Of a stretch of 64,000 nt of DNA, positions 1 to 8,758 are shown piece by piece (within the stretch, counting starts at the first letter, position 1; the number at the start of each line of letters is the position of its first letter). The DNA comes from Deltaproteobacteria bacterium (GTDB lineage Bacteria; Myxococcota_A; UBA9160; SZUA-336). The notes beneath the pieces were generated by a model. The model did not search any database. It saw only the letters and a program-made list of their open reading frames with translations, and was not told where the DNA came from. The stretch lies in the NCBI GenBank assembly GCA_029261925.1, contig JAJDAJ010000032.1, positions 28,549 through 92,548 on the forward strand, read 5' to 3'. The position numbers and the translations under genes are program-made.

Positions 1-45
1 CCGCAGGAGCCGTGGACGTCGATGGAGAACGTGGGAGAGTGGTAG
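1..45 (+). CDS. C-terminal end of an upstream gene (partial)
   Basis: Frame 1 is open from the window edge to a TAG at 43-45 and encodes PQEPWTSMENVGEW. Almost every codon ends in G or C, as in the real genes of this window, so this is probably the tail of an upstream coding sequence. The next gene starts 7 nt later, which suggests one operon. The fragment is too short to assign to a family. Confidence 0.4.
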   Translation, partial: PQEPWTSMENVGEW

Positions 46-52
46 GGCCGCG

Positions 53-1615
53 ATGAGCTGGAAGCCCGAGCTCGAGGAGATCGAGCGGCGCCGCGAGCTC
101 GCGCGGCAGATGGGCGGGCCCGAGCGCGTGGCCCGGCACGTCGCCGCGGGCCGACTGCCGGTCCGCGAGCGGATCGCGCGGCTCCTCGACCCCGGCTCCT
201 TCCGCGAGGTCGGCTCCATCGCGAGCAAGGTCGAGTACGACCAGGACGGCCGCCTCGAGAGCCTGACCCCGTCGAACTTCGTGACGGGCCGCGGCCGCAT
301 CGAGGGGCGCCCGGTGGTGGTGGGCGCCGACGACTTCAGCGTGCGCGGCGGTGCCGCCGACGGCTCCGTGGGCAACAAGGTCGGCTGGAGCGAGCGCATG
401 GCGCGCGAGCTCCGCGTGCCCGTGGTGCGCCTGGTCGACGGTACCGGCGGGGGCGGCAGCGTCCGGACCACCGCCGAGATCAAGCGCTCGTACGTGCCCG
501 CGATCGTCGACTGGGAGGTCTCCGTCGCGCTGCTGTCCGAGGTGCCCGTCGTGGCGGCCGCGCTCGGCCCGGTCGCCGGGATCGGCGCGGCGCGGGTGGC
601 GGCGTCGCACTTCTCGGTGATGGTCCGGGAGACCAGCCAGCTCTTCGTCGCCGGGCCGCCGGTCGTGTACCGGGCCTTCGGGCGGCAGGTCTCCAAGGAG
701 GAGCTGGGCGGCTCCGCCATCCACGCGCGGGGCAGCGGCGCCGTCGACAACGAGGTGGACAGCGAGGACGAGGCGTTCGCACAGATGCGGCGCTTCCTGT
801 CCTACCTGCCGTCGTCGGTGCTCGAGCCACCGCCCCGGACCGCGCCCGACGACGACCCGGAGCGCCGCGAGGAGGAGCTCCTGTCGATCGTGCCCCGCGA
901 CCGGCGCCGGGTGTACGACGCGCGCCGCGTGCTCGAGCTGATCCTCGACCGCGGCTCGATCTTCGAGATGGGACGGCTCTGCGGGCGTCCGCTGATCACC
1001 GCGCTGGCCCGCGTGGACGGCGTGCCCGTGGGCGTGATGGCACACGACCCGCGCTTCCTGGCCGGCGCGATCGACGCCGAGGCGGCCGAGAAGATGACGC
1101 GCTTCGTCGACCTCTGCGACACGTTCCGGCTGCCGGTGGTGACCTTCGTGGACAATCCCGGCTTCGCGGTCGGCATCGAGGCCGAGAAGCGTGGCACGAT
1201 CCGCCGGGGCGTACGCGCGCTCTGCGCGGTCTACCAGGCCACGACGCCCTGGTGCTCGTTCATCGTGCGCAAGGCGTTCGGGGTGGCAGGCGCCGGACAC
1301 TCCAACCACATGCGCTCGAGCCCGCGCTGGTCGTGGCCCTCGGGCGAGTGGGGCTCGCTGCCGATCGAGGGCGGCGTCGAGGCGGCCTACCGGCGCGAGC
1401 TCGAGGCGGCACCCGATCCCGACGCCCTGAGACGCGAGCTCGAGGAGCAGCTCGAGTCGCTTCGCGACCCGATCCTGACGGCCGAGAGCTTCGGGGTCGA
1501 GGAGATCATCGACCCGCGCGAGACCCGCCCGCTGCTGGTGGACTGGGCCCATCGTGCGTACGAGATCGTCTGCCACGAGGCCCGCGGGCCGCGTGCCCGC
1601 GGCATGCGGCCCTGA
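53..1615 (+). CDS. Acyl-CoA carboxylase carboxyltransferase (beta) subunit
   Basis: A 520-residue protein of the biotin-dependent carboxyltransferase family (propionyl-/methylcrotonyl-/acetyl-CoA carboxylase beta type), which moves CO2 from carboxybiotin to an acyl-CoA. Its length fits the family (about 510-540). It has two crotonase-like halves. The N-half has GTGGGGSVRTT and the GPVAGIGAARVAASH oxyanion region, and the C-half has VDNPGFAVG and RKAFGVAGAGHSNH. The segment that usually ends in GGAxxVM is altered in the C-half, so the substrate cannot be predicted. No biotin carboxylase or biotin carrier gene is in the window. The ATG at 53 follows a GGGAG-like site and lies 7 nt after the preceding stop. 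Confidence 0.9.
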   Translation: MSWKPELEEIERRRELARQMGGPERVARHVAAGRLPVRERIARLLDPGSFREVGSIASKVEYDQDGRLESLTPSNFVTGRGRIEGRPVVVGADDFSVRGGAADGSVGNKVGWSERMARELRVPVVRLVDGTGGGGSVRTTAEIKRSYVPAIVDWEVSVALLSEVPVVAAALGPVAGIGAARVAASHFSVMVRETSQLFVAGPPVVYRAFGRQVSKEELGGSAIHARGSGAVDNEVDSEDEAFAQMRRFLSYLPSSVLEPPPRTAPDDDPERREEELLSIVPRDRRRVYDARRVLELILDRGSIFEMGRLCGRPLITALARVDGVPVGVMAHDPRFLAGAIDAEAAEKMTRFVDLCDTFRLPVVTFVDNPGFAVGIEAEKRGTIRRGVRALCAVYQATTPWCSFIVRKAFGVAGAGHSNHMRSSPRWSWPSGEWGSLPIEGGVEAAYRRELEAAPDPDALRRELEEQLESLRDPILTAESFGVEEIIDPRETRPLLVDWAHRAYEIVCHEARGPRARGMRP

Positions 1616-1714
1616 GCGTCGCGCGGGACGCCGGCGAGCGGCCCGGGCGGGGCGGCAGCGAGCCGGAGCATCGCCTCCGCCCGCGACCGGGCGCGGCAGG
1701 CACGGGCCCGCCGC

Positions 1715-2032
1715 TCACTGCGCCGCGGCGGTCCTCTCCTGGGCGCGCGTCCGGATGCGATCGCGCAGCCCGGGCTCGGCCTGCATGCGGTTGAGCATGC
1801 CCTGGTACTCCTCGAGGGTCATGCCCTCGGCAGCCTCCATGATGGCCATGATCTGCTGCTGCGCCGATTCCTGGATCCGCTGGACCTCGATGGCGATGTC
1901 GAGGAAGGCCTCGATCTGCGCCTCGCTGACCTGCGGGGTCGCGGAGTCGGCTGCCTGGCCATCCTGCGCGGAGGCAGGGCCTCCCAGCAGGGCTGTGAGG
2001 GCGAACGTGAGTGCCACTGCGGGCAGTTTCAT
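1715..2032 (-). CDS. Small secreted DUF4168-like protein
   Basis: A 105-residue protein with a signal peptide (MKLPAVALTFALTALLGG, cleavage likely after ASAQ). A helical body follows, with the pattern FLDIAIEVQRIQESAQQQI and then MTLEEYQGMLNRMQ, as in DUF4168 proteins of unknown function. Exported to the periplasm or cell surface. The ATG at 2032 has an AGAGGAG ribosome site at 2042-2048 and a candidate promoter just upstream. It stands alone and is convergent with the carboxyltransferase gene. The family assignment is from pattern memory only. Confidence 0.7.
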   Translation of the reverse strand: MKLPAVALTFALTALLGGPASAQDGQAADSATPQVSEAQIEAFLDIAIEVQRIQESAQQQIMAIMEAAEGMTLEEYQGMLNRMQAEPGLRDRIRTRAQERTAAAQ

Positions 2033-2059
2033 GATGGGGGGCTCCTCTGGTGGGGGCGC

Positions 2060-2087
2060 AGCCTACCCCACCCCCGTCGATGCGCAA
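2060..2087 (-). promoter_or_regulatory. Candidate promoter of the DUF4168-like gene
   Basis: On the minus strand, TTGCGC (2087-2082), a 16-bp spacer and TAGGCT (2065-2060) lie about 28 bp upstream of the ATG at 2032. The -10 box fits the TANNCT pattern seen before many genes in this window. Confidence 0.4.
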
Positions 2088-2255
2088 AAACGCGCCGGGG
2101 GCGGGCGAGCTGCCGCCGGGCGCACCGCGCGCTGCGCGCTGCGCCCGATCCGCGGTATGCTCGGCCGCGTCTCATGACGTGCTGCACAGATGTGGCGGAC
2201 GCGTCCGGCTGGTGTCGCGCCGGAGCTCGCCGCGGCTCCGCAGTGCAAAGCGAGG

Positions 2256-3344
2256 ATGCTGGCCGTGCCCGATCCCGTCATCTCGGCTGACTCCCACGTC
2301 TTCGAGCCCGGCGATCTCTGGGAGACGCGCCTCGAGCGCCCGCTGCGCGATCGCGCCCCGCGCGTGCGCAGGCTGGATGCAGGAGAGTTCATGGTCTTCG
2401 AGGACGGCTCGAAGATCCCGTTCGTGGGCTTCGGCAGCGCCGGCGATCGCGGCCGGACCAGCGCCGTGATGCCCCTCGACGACGTGCGCCGGGGCGGCTT
2501 CGATCCCGCGGCCCGGCTCGCCGACATGGACCGGGACGGGCTCGAGGCCGAGGTGCTGTACCCCAGCTTCGCCATGCGCGTGTTCAGCATCGAGGACCCG
2601 CAGCTGCAGGCGGCCTGCATGCGCGTGTACAACGACTGGCTGGCCGAGTTCCAGTCGACCGACCCGCGCCGGCTGCTCGGCCAGGCGCTGCTGCCCGTCG
2701 ACGTGGATGCCGCGGTCGCCGAGCTGGAGCGCGTCGCCCGCCTCGGCTTCCGCGGCGTCGTGATCAGCGGCCATCCGGCCCGGGGCCGCGACTACGGCAC
2801 CGACCGCTTCGAGCGGCTCTGGGCGGCCCTCGCGGAGAAGGGCCTGCCGGCGAGCCTTCACGTGTTCACGGGGCCGCACGAGCCCGAGCCCGACTCGTTC
2901 CTGGCCGACTACACGCTCGCGACGGGCATGGTGGCGCGCTCGCTGGCGCTGATGACCTTCACGGGCGTGTTCGAGCGCCACCCCTCACTTCGCGTGGTGT
3001 CGGCCGAGAACGACATCGGCTGGGTCGCCCACCTGCTGCTGCGCATGGACCACGCGCTCGAGCGCAAGGGCCCGCGCTACGCGCATCCGCTGCGCTCCGA
3101 CCTGAAGCCCTCGGAGCAGTTCCGGCGCAACGTGCGCTGCACCTTCATGGACGACCGGGCCGGTGTGCTCACGCTGGAGATCGCGGGCCCGGAGCTCTTC
3201 ATGTGGGCGTCGGACTACCCGCACGACGACAGCACCTTCCCCGAGTCCCGCAAGGTGATCGAGCGCCTGTTCGCCGGCGTTCCGGACGGGGCGCGGCGCA
3301 GGATCGTGCGCGAGAACGCGCGCGAGCTCTTCGGGCTCGACTGA
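2256..3344 (+). CDS. Amidohydrolase family protein (COG2159 type)
   Basis: A TIM-barrel amidohydrolase-2 protein of 362 residues from this start. It begins with the metal-site strand SADSHVFEP and ends with the family signature FMWASDYPHDDSTFPES, where the Asp and His belong to the metal centre. Relatives are decarboxylases or hydrolases; the substrate is unknown. The N-terminal HxH is reduced to DSH, as in many members. The start is uncertain: ATG 2256 is family-like, GTG 2265 has a better-spaced GAGG site, and a TATGCT box at 2156-2161 would suit ATG 2190. A paralog lies at 31628-32764. The acyl-CoA ligase begins 17 bp downstream, probably in the same operon. Confidence 0.85.
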   Translation: MLAVPDPVISADSHVFEPGDLWETRLERPLRDRAPRVRRLDAGEFMVFEDGSKIPFVGFGSAGDRGRTSAVMPLDDVRRGGFDPAARLADMDRDGLEAEVLYPSFAMRVFSIEDPQLQAACMRVYNDWLAEFQSTDPRRLLGQALLPVDVDAAVAELERVARLGFRGVVISGHPARGRDYGTDRFERLWAALAEKGLPASLHVFTGPHEPEPDSFLADYTLATGMVARSLALMTFTGVFERHPSLRVVSAENDIGWVAHLLLRMDHALERKGPRYAHPLRSDLKPSEQFRRNVRCTFMDDRAGVLTLEIAGPELFMWASDYPHDDSTFPESRKVIERLFAGVPDGARRRIVRENARELFGLD

Positions 3345-3361
3345 GCCGCGGAGACGGATCG

Positions 3362-5014
3362 ATGGACGGCCGCGCCGGGGACCGGATCGTGCACCTCCCC
3401 GGGCACGCGCTGACCGTCCCCGAGCTGATCCGCGAGCAGGTCGCGCGCCACGGTGATCGCCTCTTCCTGATCGACGGCGAGCGGCGCCTGACCTACCGCG
3501 AGGTCGAGCGGCGCTCGGCCGAGCTCGCGCGCGGCCTGATCGCCGGCGGGGTCGGCAAGGCCACGCGCGTGGGCCTGCTCATGGGCAACGGACCCGACGC
3601 GGTGATCGCCTGGCTGGCCGCCTCGCGCGCCGGTGCGCTGGTGGTCCCGCTGAGCACGTTCTCTCGCGCGCGGGAGCTGCACTGGCTGCTGCGCCACGCC
3701 GACGTCCACACGCTGCTGACGACCGACCGCTACCTGCGCCACGACTACCTGGAGCGGCTCGAGGAGATCGCCCCGGGGCTCGCCGGCCAGGAGCCGGGCA
3801 GCCTCCTCGTACCCGAGCTGCCGCAGCTGCGCGCGGTGCGCGTCTGGGGCGGCGGCCGCTCCTGGGCGTTCGAGGAGCCGGCTGCCCTCGAGGCCGCCGC
3901 GGCCGCCGTGCCCGGGATCGACGAGGCCTTCCTGCGCGCCATCGAGGACAGCGTCAGCCCCGCCGACCTCGCGGTGATGATCTACACCTCGGGGAGCACC
4001 GCCGATCCCAAGGGCGCCTACCACAGCCACGGCACGCTGGTGCGCCACTCGCGGATCGTCTCGGAGTTCCTGGGCGGCGGCCCCGGGGACCGCGTCTACG
4101 CTCCGCCCCCGATCTTCTGGGTCGGCGGCTTCCACCGGATCCTGCACACCCTGCAGATCGGCGCGGCCATGACCTTCCTCGAGACCTTCGAGGCGGGCGC
4201 GGCGCTCGAGATGATCCGCCGCGAGCGCGTCTCGATCCTCATGCTCTGGCCGCACCAGTGCAAGGCGCTGCTCGAGCACCCCGACTACCGCGAGGGCGAG
4301 CTCGACTTCCTGCAGGCCGCACCGTACCCGCTGCTGCGGGAGGGCGAGCGCCCCGAGTCACCGGACCTGGTCGCGAACTCGATCGGCATGACCGAGAGCT
4401 TCTCGTACCACACCGTCGAGGCGACCGGCGCGGTCCTGCCCGTCGAGAAACGCGGCGCCTGCGGCCGGCCGGTGCCGGGCACCGAGCGCCAGATCCGCGA
4501 TCCCGGGACCGGCGAGCGCCTGCCGGCGGGCACCAGCGGCGAGCTCTGCCTGCGCGGATTCAACGTGATGCAGGGCCTGTACAAGCGCGAGCGCGAGGAA
4601 GTCTTCATGCCGGATGGCTTCTATCGCACCGGCGACCGCGGCTACATCGACGCTGACGACTACTACTTCTTCGAGGGCCGCCTCGGCGACATGATCAAGA
4701 CCGGCGGCGCCAACGTCTCGCCGCGCGAGGTCGAGGCAGTGCTCGTGTCGCTCGACGAGGTCGAGCAGGCGCACGTCGTCGGCGTGGACGACCCCGAGAT
4801 GGGCCAGGTCGTCGTCGCGGGAATCGTCCCCGCCACGCCGGGCAAGCCGCTGGACACCGACGCCCTCCGCGCACGCCTGCGCGAGCAGCTGTCCGCGTTC
4901 AAGGTTCCGCGCCACATGGTCCCGCTCGAGGCCGACGAGATCCCGTTCACCGACACGGGCAAGCTGCACGGCAAGCGCCTGCGCGAGCTGCTGGCGGCGC
5001 GCGTCCCGCGCTGA
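3362..5014 (+). CDS. AMP-dependent acyl-CoA synthetase/ligase
   Basis: A 550-residue adenylate-forming enzyme that activates a carboxylic acid to an acyl-AMP and then to an acyl-CoA. It has the nucleotide loop MIYTSGSTADPKG (from about residue 206), the GMTES motif, YRTGDRGYIDADDYY, the hinge/GGANVSPREVE segment and a C-terminal TDTGKLHGKRL carrying the catalytic lysine. The family is typical of long-chain or aromatic/terpenoid acyl-CoA ligases; the substrate is not predictable. The ATG at 3362 lies 17 bp after the amidohydrolase stop. Longer upstream starts would run into that gene. Confidence 0.9.
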   Translation: MDGRAGDRIVHLPGHALTVPELIREQVARHGDRLFLIDGERRLTYREVERRSAELARGLIAGGVGKATRVGLLMGNGPDAVIAWLAASRAGALVVPLSTFSRARELHWLLRHADVHTLLTTDRYLRHDYLERLEEIAPGLAGQEPGSLLVPELPQLRAVRVWGGGRSWAFEEPAALEAAAAAVPGIDEAFLRAIEDSVSPADLAVMIYTSGSTADPKGAYHSHGTLVRHSRIVSEFLGGGPGDRVYAPPPIFWVGGFHRILHTLQIGAAMTFLETFEAGAALEMIRRERVSILMLWPHQCKALLEHPDYREGELDFLQAAPYPLLREGERPESPDLVANSIGMTESFSYHTVEATGAVLPVEKRGACGRPVPGTERQIRDPGTGERLPAGTSGELCLRGFNVMQGLYKREREEVFMPDGFYRTGDRGYIDADDYYFFEGRLGDMIKTGGANVSPREVEAVLVSLDEVEQAHVVGVDDPEMGQVVVAGIVPATPGKPLDTDALRARLREQLSAFKVPRHMVPLEADEIPFTDTGKLHGKRLRELLAARVPR

Positions 5015-5049
5015 CGCCGGCCGGCGGTCCGGGGTTCCGCAGCAGCCTG

Positions 5050-6270
5050 CTAGCCGATCACGCCCTTCTCGCGCAGCGCCTCGCGCTCGGGGGCCGTCAG
5101 GCCCAGCTCGCGCTCGAGCACGGCGTCGGTGTGCTGGCCCAGCGTCGGCCAGCGCTCGACGGGGCGGGGCGCGCTCCGCGACAGCTTCACCGGATTGCCC
5201 ACCACGTGCAGCGGCTCGCCCGTATCGGGCCGCGGGATCGAGAGCACCATGTCGTGCGCCTTCACGTGCGGATCGCGCAGCAGGTCGTCGGCGTCGTAGC
5301 TCGGCCCCGCCACGATCCCCTGCTCGGCCAGCTCGGTCGCGGCCTCGAGCTTGGTCCTCGACGCGGCCCAGGCCTCGATGGCGGGCCGGATCACCTCGTC
5401 GAGGTGGTCGCGCCAGCCCTCGCGCGTGGCGAAGCGCGGGTCGTCGAGCCACTCGGGATGGCCGACGGCGTGCGCCATGCGCTCGAACTGGTGCTCGCGC
5501 CCGACCTGCATCACGAACAGGCCGTCGCGGGCGGCGAACGCGGTGCAGATGCCGGGCCAGGCGGCCAGGCTGTTGTCGGTGATGCCGATCGACGGGTTGA
5601 ACGGCACCATGTCCATGATCGCGATGATCGCGTCCATCATCGCCACGTCGACCTTCTGACCGACCCCCGTGCGCTGGCGTCCCTGCAGCGCGGCCAGCGT
5701 GCCGATGGCCGCGAACAGCCCGCTGCCGATGTCGCCCAGCGCGCCGGCCACGCCGATGTTCGGCAGCCGCCCGGGCTCGGGACGGAAGGAGTAGAAGCCG
5801 CCCATGGCCTCGGGCACCACCGCATACGCGGGCCAGCTGCCGTAGGGCGTGGGCAGCAGCCCGCCGAAGCCCGAGGCCGAGACGTAGATCAGGCCGGGGT
5901 GCAGCCCGGCGAGCGTCTCGTAGCCCAGGCCCATCCGCTCCATCGTCCCGGGCTTGAAGTTCTCGGCGACGACGTCGAAGCCCGGCACCAGGCGCTTGAC
6001 CAGCGCCACGCCCTCGGGGTGCTTCAGGTCGACGCCGATGCTCTGCTTGCACAGGTTGTTGCGCAGGTACGTCGCGCCGACGTCGCGGCCGTCGGCGTCG
6101 CGGATCGTCGGCGCCGCCGTGCGCCCGGACTCGCCCTGCACGGGGTGCTCGACCTTGACGACCTCCGCGCCCAGGTGCGCCATGAGCTGCGTGGCGTACG
6201 GCATGGCCTGCATCTGCTCGATGGCCAGGATGCGCACGCCCTCGAGCGGCAGCGGATGCGGCTCTCCCAT
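5050..6270 (-). CDS. CaiB/BaiF family CoA-transferase
   Basis: A 406-residue class III CoA-transferase, which transfers CoA between carboxylic acids. The family start LEGVRILAIEQMQAMPYATQ, GAEVVKVEHP and DLKHPEGVALVKRL are present, and the conserved Asp nucleophile is in GALGDIGSGLFAAIG. A GGAGGG ribosome site precedes the ATG at 6270. It is very similar along its whole length to the protein at 47621-48871. It converges with the acyl-CoA ligase and diverges from the enoyl-CoA hydratase, which suggests a role in the same acyl-CoA pathway. Confidence 0.92.
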   Translation of the reverse strand: MGEPHPLPLEGVRILAIEQMQAMPYATQLMAHLGAEVVKVEHPVQGESGRTAAPTIRDADGRDVGATYLRNNLCKQSIGVDLKHPEGVALVKRLVPGFDVVAENFKPGTMERMGLGYETLAGLHPGLIYVSASGFGGLLPTPYGSWPAYAVVPEAMGGFYSFRPEPGRLPNIGVAGALGDIGSGLFAAIGTLAALQGRQRTGVGQKVDVAMMDAIIAIMDMVPFNPSIGITDNSLAAWPGICTAFAARDGLFVMQVGREHQFERMAHAVGHPEWLDDPRFATREGWRDHLDEVIRPAIEAWAASRTKLEAATELAEQGIVAGPSYDADDLLRDPHVKAHDMVLSIPRPDTGEPLHVVGNPVKLSRSAPRPVERWPTLGQHTDAVLERELGLTAPEREALREKGVIG

Positions 6271-6443
6271 CGGTCCCTCCCCTGCTGGCCGGGAAGGTCG
6301 CGGGACCCGGAGCGCCCGGCGTCGAGATCATGTGACGCGCTCCCCGACGATCTCACGCCGACGGCGCATGCCGGGCACATCATACCCGTCGCTCCCGGGC
6401 CGTATACTGGGCCGCGGCCGGCCGTCAGGCCGCGGAGGAAGCG

Positions 6444-7232
6444 GTGGAGGAGCTGATCGTCGAGCGCAGCGACGGCGTGGTGCGGCTGACGCTCAACCGC
6501 CCCGGGCGCCGCAACGCCCTGTCGGTGCCGCTCTGGGTCGAGCTGGCGCGTCAGCTCGCCGAGGTCCAGGCCAGCGCGGAGGATCGCGTGCTGGTCCTGG
6601 CCGGGGCCGACGGGGTCTTCTGCGCGGGAGGCGACCTGAGTGGCAGCCCGGGACGGCGCGACGACGGCGAGGCGGCGGCGACGAGCCCGGGCGCCGGCCT
6701 GAACACGCTCCAGTCGACGGTGGTCGCCGTCTGCCTGGCGCTGCACCGGCTGTCGAAGCCGACGATCGCGGCCGTCGACGGCGTCGCGGCGGGCGCGGGC
6801 GCCAACCTGGCGCTCGGCTGCGACCTGGTGCTCGCGTCGGAGCGCGCGCGCTTCGGGCAGGTGTTCATCCGCCGGGCGCTGCCCGTCGACTCCGGGGGTA
6901 CCTGGCTGCTGCCCCGCCTGATCGGCATGCAGAAGGCCAAGGAGCTGGCGTTCTTCGGCGACTGGGTCGAGGCGGCCGAGGCCGAGCGCATGGGCCTGGT
7001 GAACCGCGTGGTGCCCGCGGAGAAGCTCGACGCCACCGTGCAGGAGTGGGCCGTGCGCCTGGCCGCCCAGTCGGCGCCCGCGCTCGCGCTGATCAAGCAG
7101 GGCATCAACCGCGCGTTCGAGACCGGATTCTCGCAGGCGCTCGACGACGAGGTCGCCGCGCTGGCGCTGTGCAGCGCCACGCCCGAGGCGGCCGAGGCGC
7201 TGCGCGCGTTCTTCGAGAAGCGGGCGCGCTAG
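6444..7232 (+). CDS. Enoyl-CoA hydratase/isomerase
   Basis: A 262-residue crotonase-fold enzyme that hydrates or isomerises enoyl-CoA in beta-oxidation. It shows LNRPGRRNALS, the first oxyanion-hole element CAGGDLSG, and the second, AAVDGVAAGAGANLALGCDLVLAS. The acidic residue region GQVFIRRALPVDSGGTWLLPRLIG follows. The GTG start at 6444 has a GCGGAGG site. A TATACT box at 6403-6408 lies 35 bp upstream, without a clear -35. It is divergent from the CaiB/BaiF gene. The substrate is unknown. Confidence 0.9.
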   Translation: MEELIVERSDGVVRLTLNRPGRRNALSVPLWVELARQLAEVQASAEDRVLVLAGADGVFCAGGDLSGSPGRRDDGEAAATSPGAGLNTLQSTVVAVCLALHRLSKPTIAAVDGVAAGAGANLALGCDLVLASERARFGQVFIRRALPVDSGGTWLLPRLIGMQKAKELAFFGDWVEAAEAERMGLVNRVVPAEKLDATVQEWAVRLAAQSAPALALIKQGINRAFETGFSQALDDEVAALALCSATPEAAEALRAFFEKRAR

Positions 7233-7238
7233 CCCGCC

Positions 7239-7983
7239 GTGACGACCGCGGCGCTGCCCGGAGTGCTCGACCCGGCTGTCATCGAGGATCCCTACCCCTT
7301 TTACGCCCGGCTGCGCCGCGAGGCGCCGGTCTGGGAGGTCCCCGGCACGGGCGCGCACCTGGTCTCGAGCTGGGCGCTGGTCGCCGACGCGCTGGAGCGC
7401 CAGGAGGACTTTCTCGGCCAGGGCCCGGCTGATCGGCCTGCCGACCGGCGACCTCGCAGCTGATCGGCTGGGCGCTCGGCGGCGGGCAGATCCTCGGGGC
7501 ACCGCCGTCGCGGCCGCACTCGAGCGCCTGGGCGCCGGAGCCCGGACCGCATCGGGGCCTTCGTGGAGGAGGGGCTGCGCCTGGAGTCGCCGTTCCGGGG
7601 CCACTACCGGGTGGTGCGCCGGGCCGCGCGCCCCGGAGACGCGCGGCTGGAGCCCGGGCAGCGGCTGCTGCTGCTCTGGGCCGCCGCCAACCGGAACCCC
7701 GGGGTCTTCGATCGGCCCGACGCCCTGGAGCCGGATCGAGGGCATCCACGGGGCCACCTGGGCTTCGGGCGCGGGGTCCACTTCTGCGTGGGCGCCGCGC
7801 TGGCCCGACCCGAGACCGCGGATCTGCCTCGAGCAGCTCCTGTCCCGGACCCGCGGCTTCGGCCCCGGTCGGCGGCCCGCACGGCACGTGCCGAGCATCC
7901 TCGTGCGCCGCCTGGCGCACCTCGATCCGGAGCTCTGGAGCTGGAGCTGGAGCCCGCCTGAGCCGGTCGGGCCGCCGCTCTAG
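7239..7983 (+). pseudogene. Decayed cytochrome P450
   Basis: Remnants of one bacterial P450 in order: the N-terminal DPAVIEDPYPFYARLRREAPVW (GTG at 7239), an I-helix remnant SQLIGWAL in another frame (7454 on), the K-helix FVEEGLRLESP (ExxR) in the first frame, and the heme loop LGFGRGVHFCVGAALAR. A further frameshift near 7820 is followed by ICLEQLLSRTRGF and SILVRRLAHL. A TGA at 7461-7463, at least two frame changes and loss of roughly 150 residues between the B- and I-helix regions rule out a functional enzyme. It lies 6 bp after the enoyl-CoA hydratase, so it was once the last gene of that operon. An intact P450 lies at 61355-62533. Confidence 0.85.
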
Positions 7984-8396
7984 TGCTCGGACGGCTCGTA
8001 GGGGAGCAGGGCCAGGTGGCGGGCGCGCTTGACCGCCTCGGCGACCTGACGCTGCTGCTTGGCCGTGTTGCCGGTGATGCGACGCGGCAGGATCTTCCCC
8101 TCGGGTGACAGGAAGGTCCGGAGCAGGCTGATGTTCTTGTAGTCGACCGCCAGCCCCGGCTCGGTGGTCAGCCGGGAGACCTTTCGCCGGGAGAAGAAGC
8201 GATCGCGCTGGCGCCGGCGCCGGCGGGCGGGCCGCTTGGCGCGGATGCCCTCGGCGGGGGGGGCATCCCCCTCATCTCCGGGCGTGACGGCGCCCGCCTC
8301 GGCGGCGCCCTCGTCCTGGAGCGCCTCCGGAGGGGCCTCGGGAGGGGCCTCGGCCGCCGCGGGAGCGGCCTCGGGGCTCTCGGGAGTCTCGGACAT
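7980..8396 (-). CDS. rpsR: 30S ribosomal protein S18, cysteine-free, with acidic N-terminal extension
   Basis: The last 75 or so residues are a standard S18 ([26 protein letters not shown], then [21 protein letters not shown]) of the small-subunit platform. The protein is 138 residues against about 75 usually. The extra 60 N-terminal residues are Ala/Pro/Glu-rich, ending in a basic [13 protein letters not shown] stretch. There is no internal Met, so the ATG at 8396 is the best start. There is no cysteine at all, so it is of the non-zinc-binding type. It begins 2 bp after the L31 gene, so the two are cotranscribed. Confidence 0.93.
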   Translation of the reverse strand: MSETPESPEAAPAAAEAPPEAPPEALQDEGAAEAGAVTPGDEGDAPPAEGIRAKRPARRRRRQRDRFFSRRKVSRLTTEPGLAVDYKNISLLRTFLSPEGKILPRRITGNTAKQQRQVAEAVKRARHLALLPYEPSEH

Positions 8397-8398
8397 GC

Positions 8399-8653
8399 CT
8401 AGTCGTCCTTGCCCTTCTGGGCGTAGCGGCGGCGGAAGCGCTCGATCTTCCCGGCGGTGTCGATCTCGCGCATGGTTCCGGTGAAGAAGGGATGGCTCGC
8501 GGACGAGATCTCCACCCGGATCTCGGGGACCTGCTCGCCGTCGAGCTCCCGGGTCTTCTCCGAGGTCAGGGTCGAGCGGGTCACGAACTCGGTGCCCGTG
8601 GAGACGTCGACGAAGACCACGGGGTGGTAGTTCGGGTGGGTGTCCTTCTTCAT
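8399..8653 (-). CDS. rpmE2: 50S ribosomal protein L31 type B
   Basis: An 84-residue protein with the type-B L31 signature [16 protein letters not shown], then GTEFVTRST and [12 protein letters not shown]. It has no cysteines, so it is the zinc-independent form, which in many bacteria replaces zinc-binding L31 under zinc limitation. A GGA-rich ribosome site is missing. The predicted -10 box (TATGAA, 8668-8663) ends 9 bp before the ATG at 8653, so the transcript may be leaderless. An in-frame upstream ATG at 8662 would add only MRP. It diverges from rpsN with a shared promoter region. Confidence 0.93.
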   Translation of the reverse strand: MKKDTHPNYHPVVFVDVSTGTEFVTRSTLTSEKTRELDGEQVPEIRVEISSASHPFFTGTMREIDTAGKIERFRRRYAQKGKDD

Positions 8654-8662
8654 GGGGCGCAT

Positions 8663-8707
8663 TTCATATCGCAGCCGACTTGCGAATGCAATCGGCACCT
8701 CTATACT
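8663..8707. promoter_or_regulatory. Bidirectional promoter for rpmE2-rpsR and rpsN with palindromic shared -35
   Basis: The perfect inverted repeat TTGC-GAAT-GCAA (8680-8691) supplies -35-like hexamers on both strands. Rightward, TTGCGA (8680-8685), 16 bp, TATACT (8702-8707) drives rpsN. Leftward, TTGCAT (8691-8686), 17 bp, TATGAA (8668-8663) drives rpmE2-rpsR. A protein bound to the palindrome would block both. Zur is a candidate by analogy with zinc-free ribosomal protein genes elsewhere, but this is not a recognised Zur consensus. Confidence 0.5.
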
Positions 8708-8758
8708 GCCGCATCCCATTTTCTGCCGGATCTGCCGGCGTTTGCGAGGTTGCACGCG

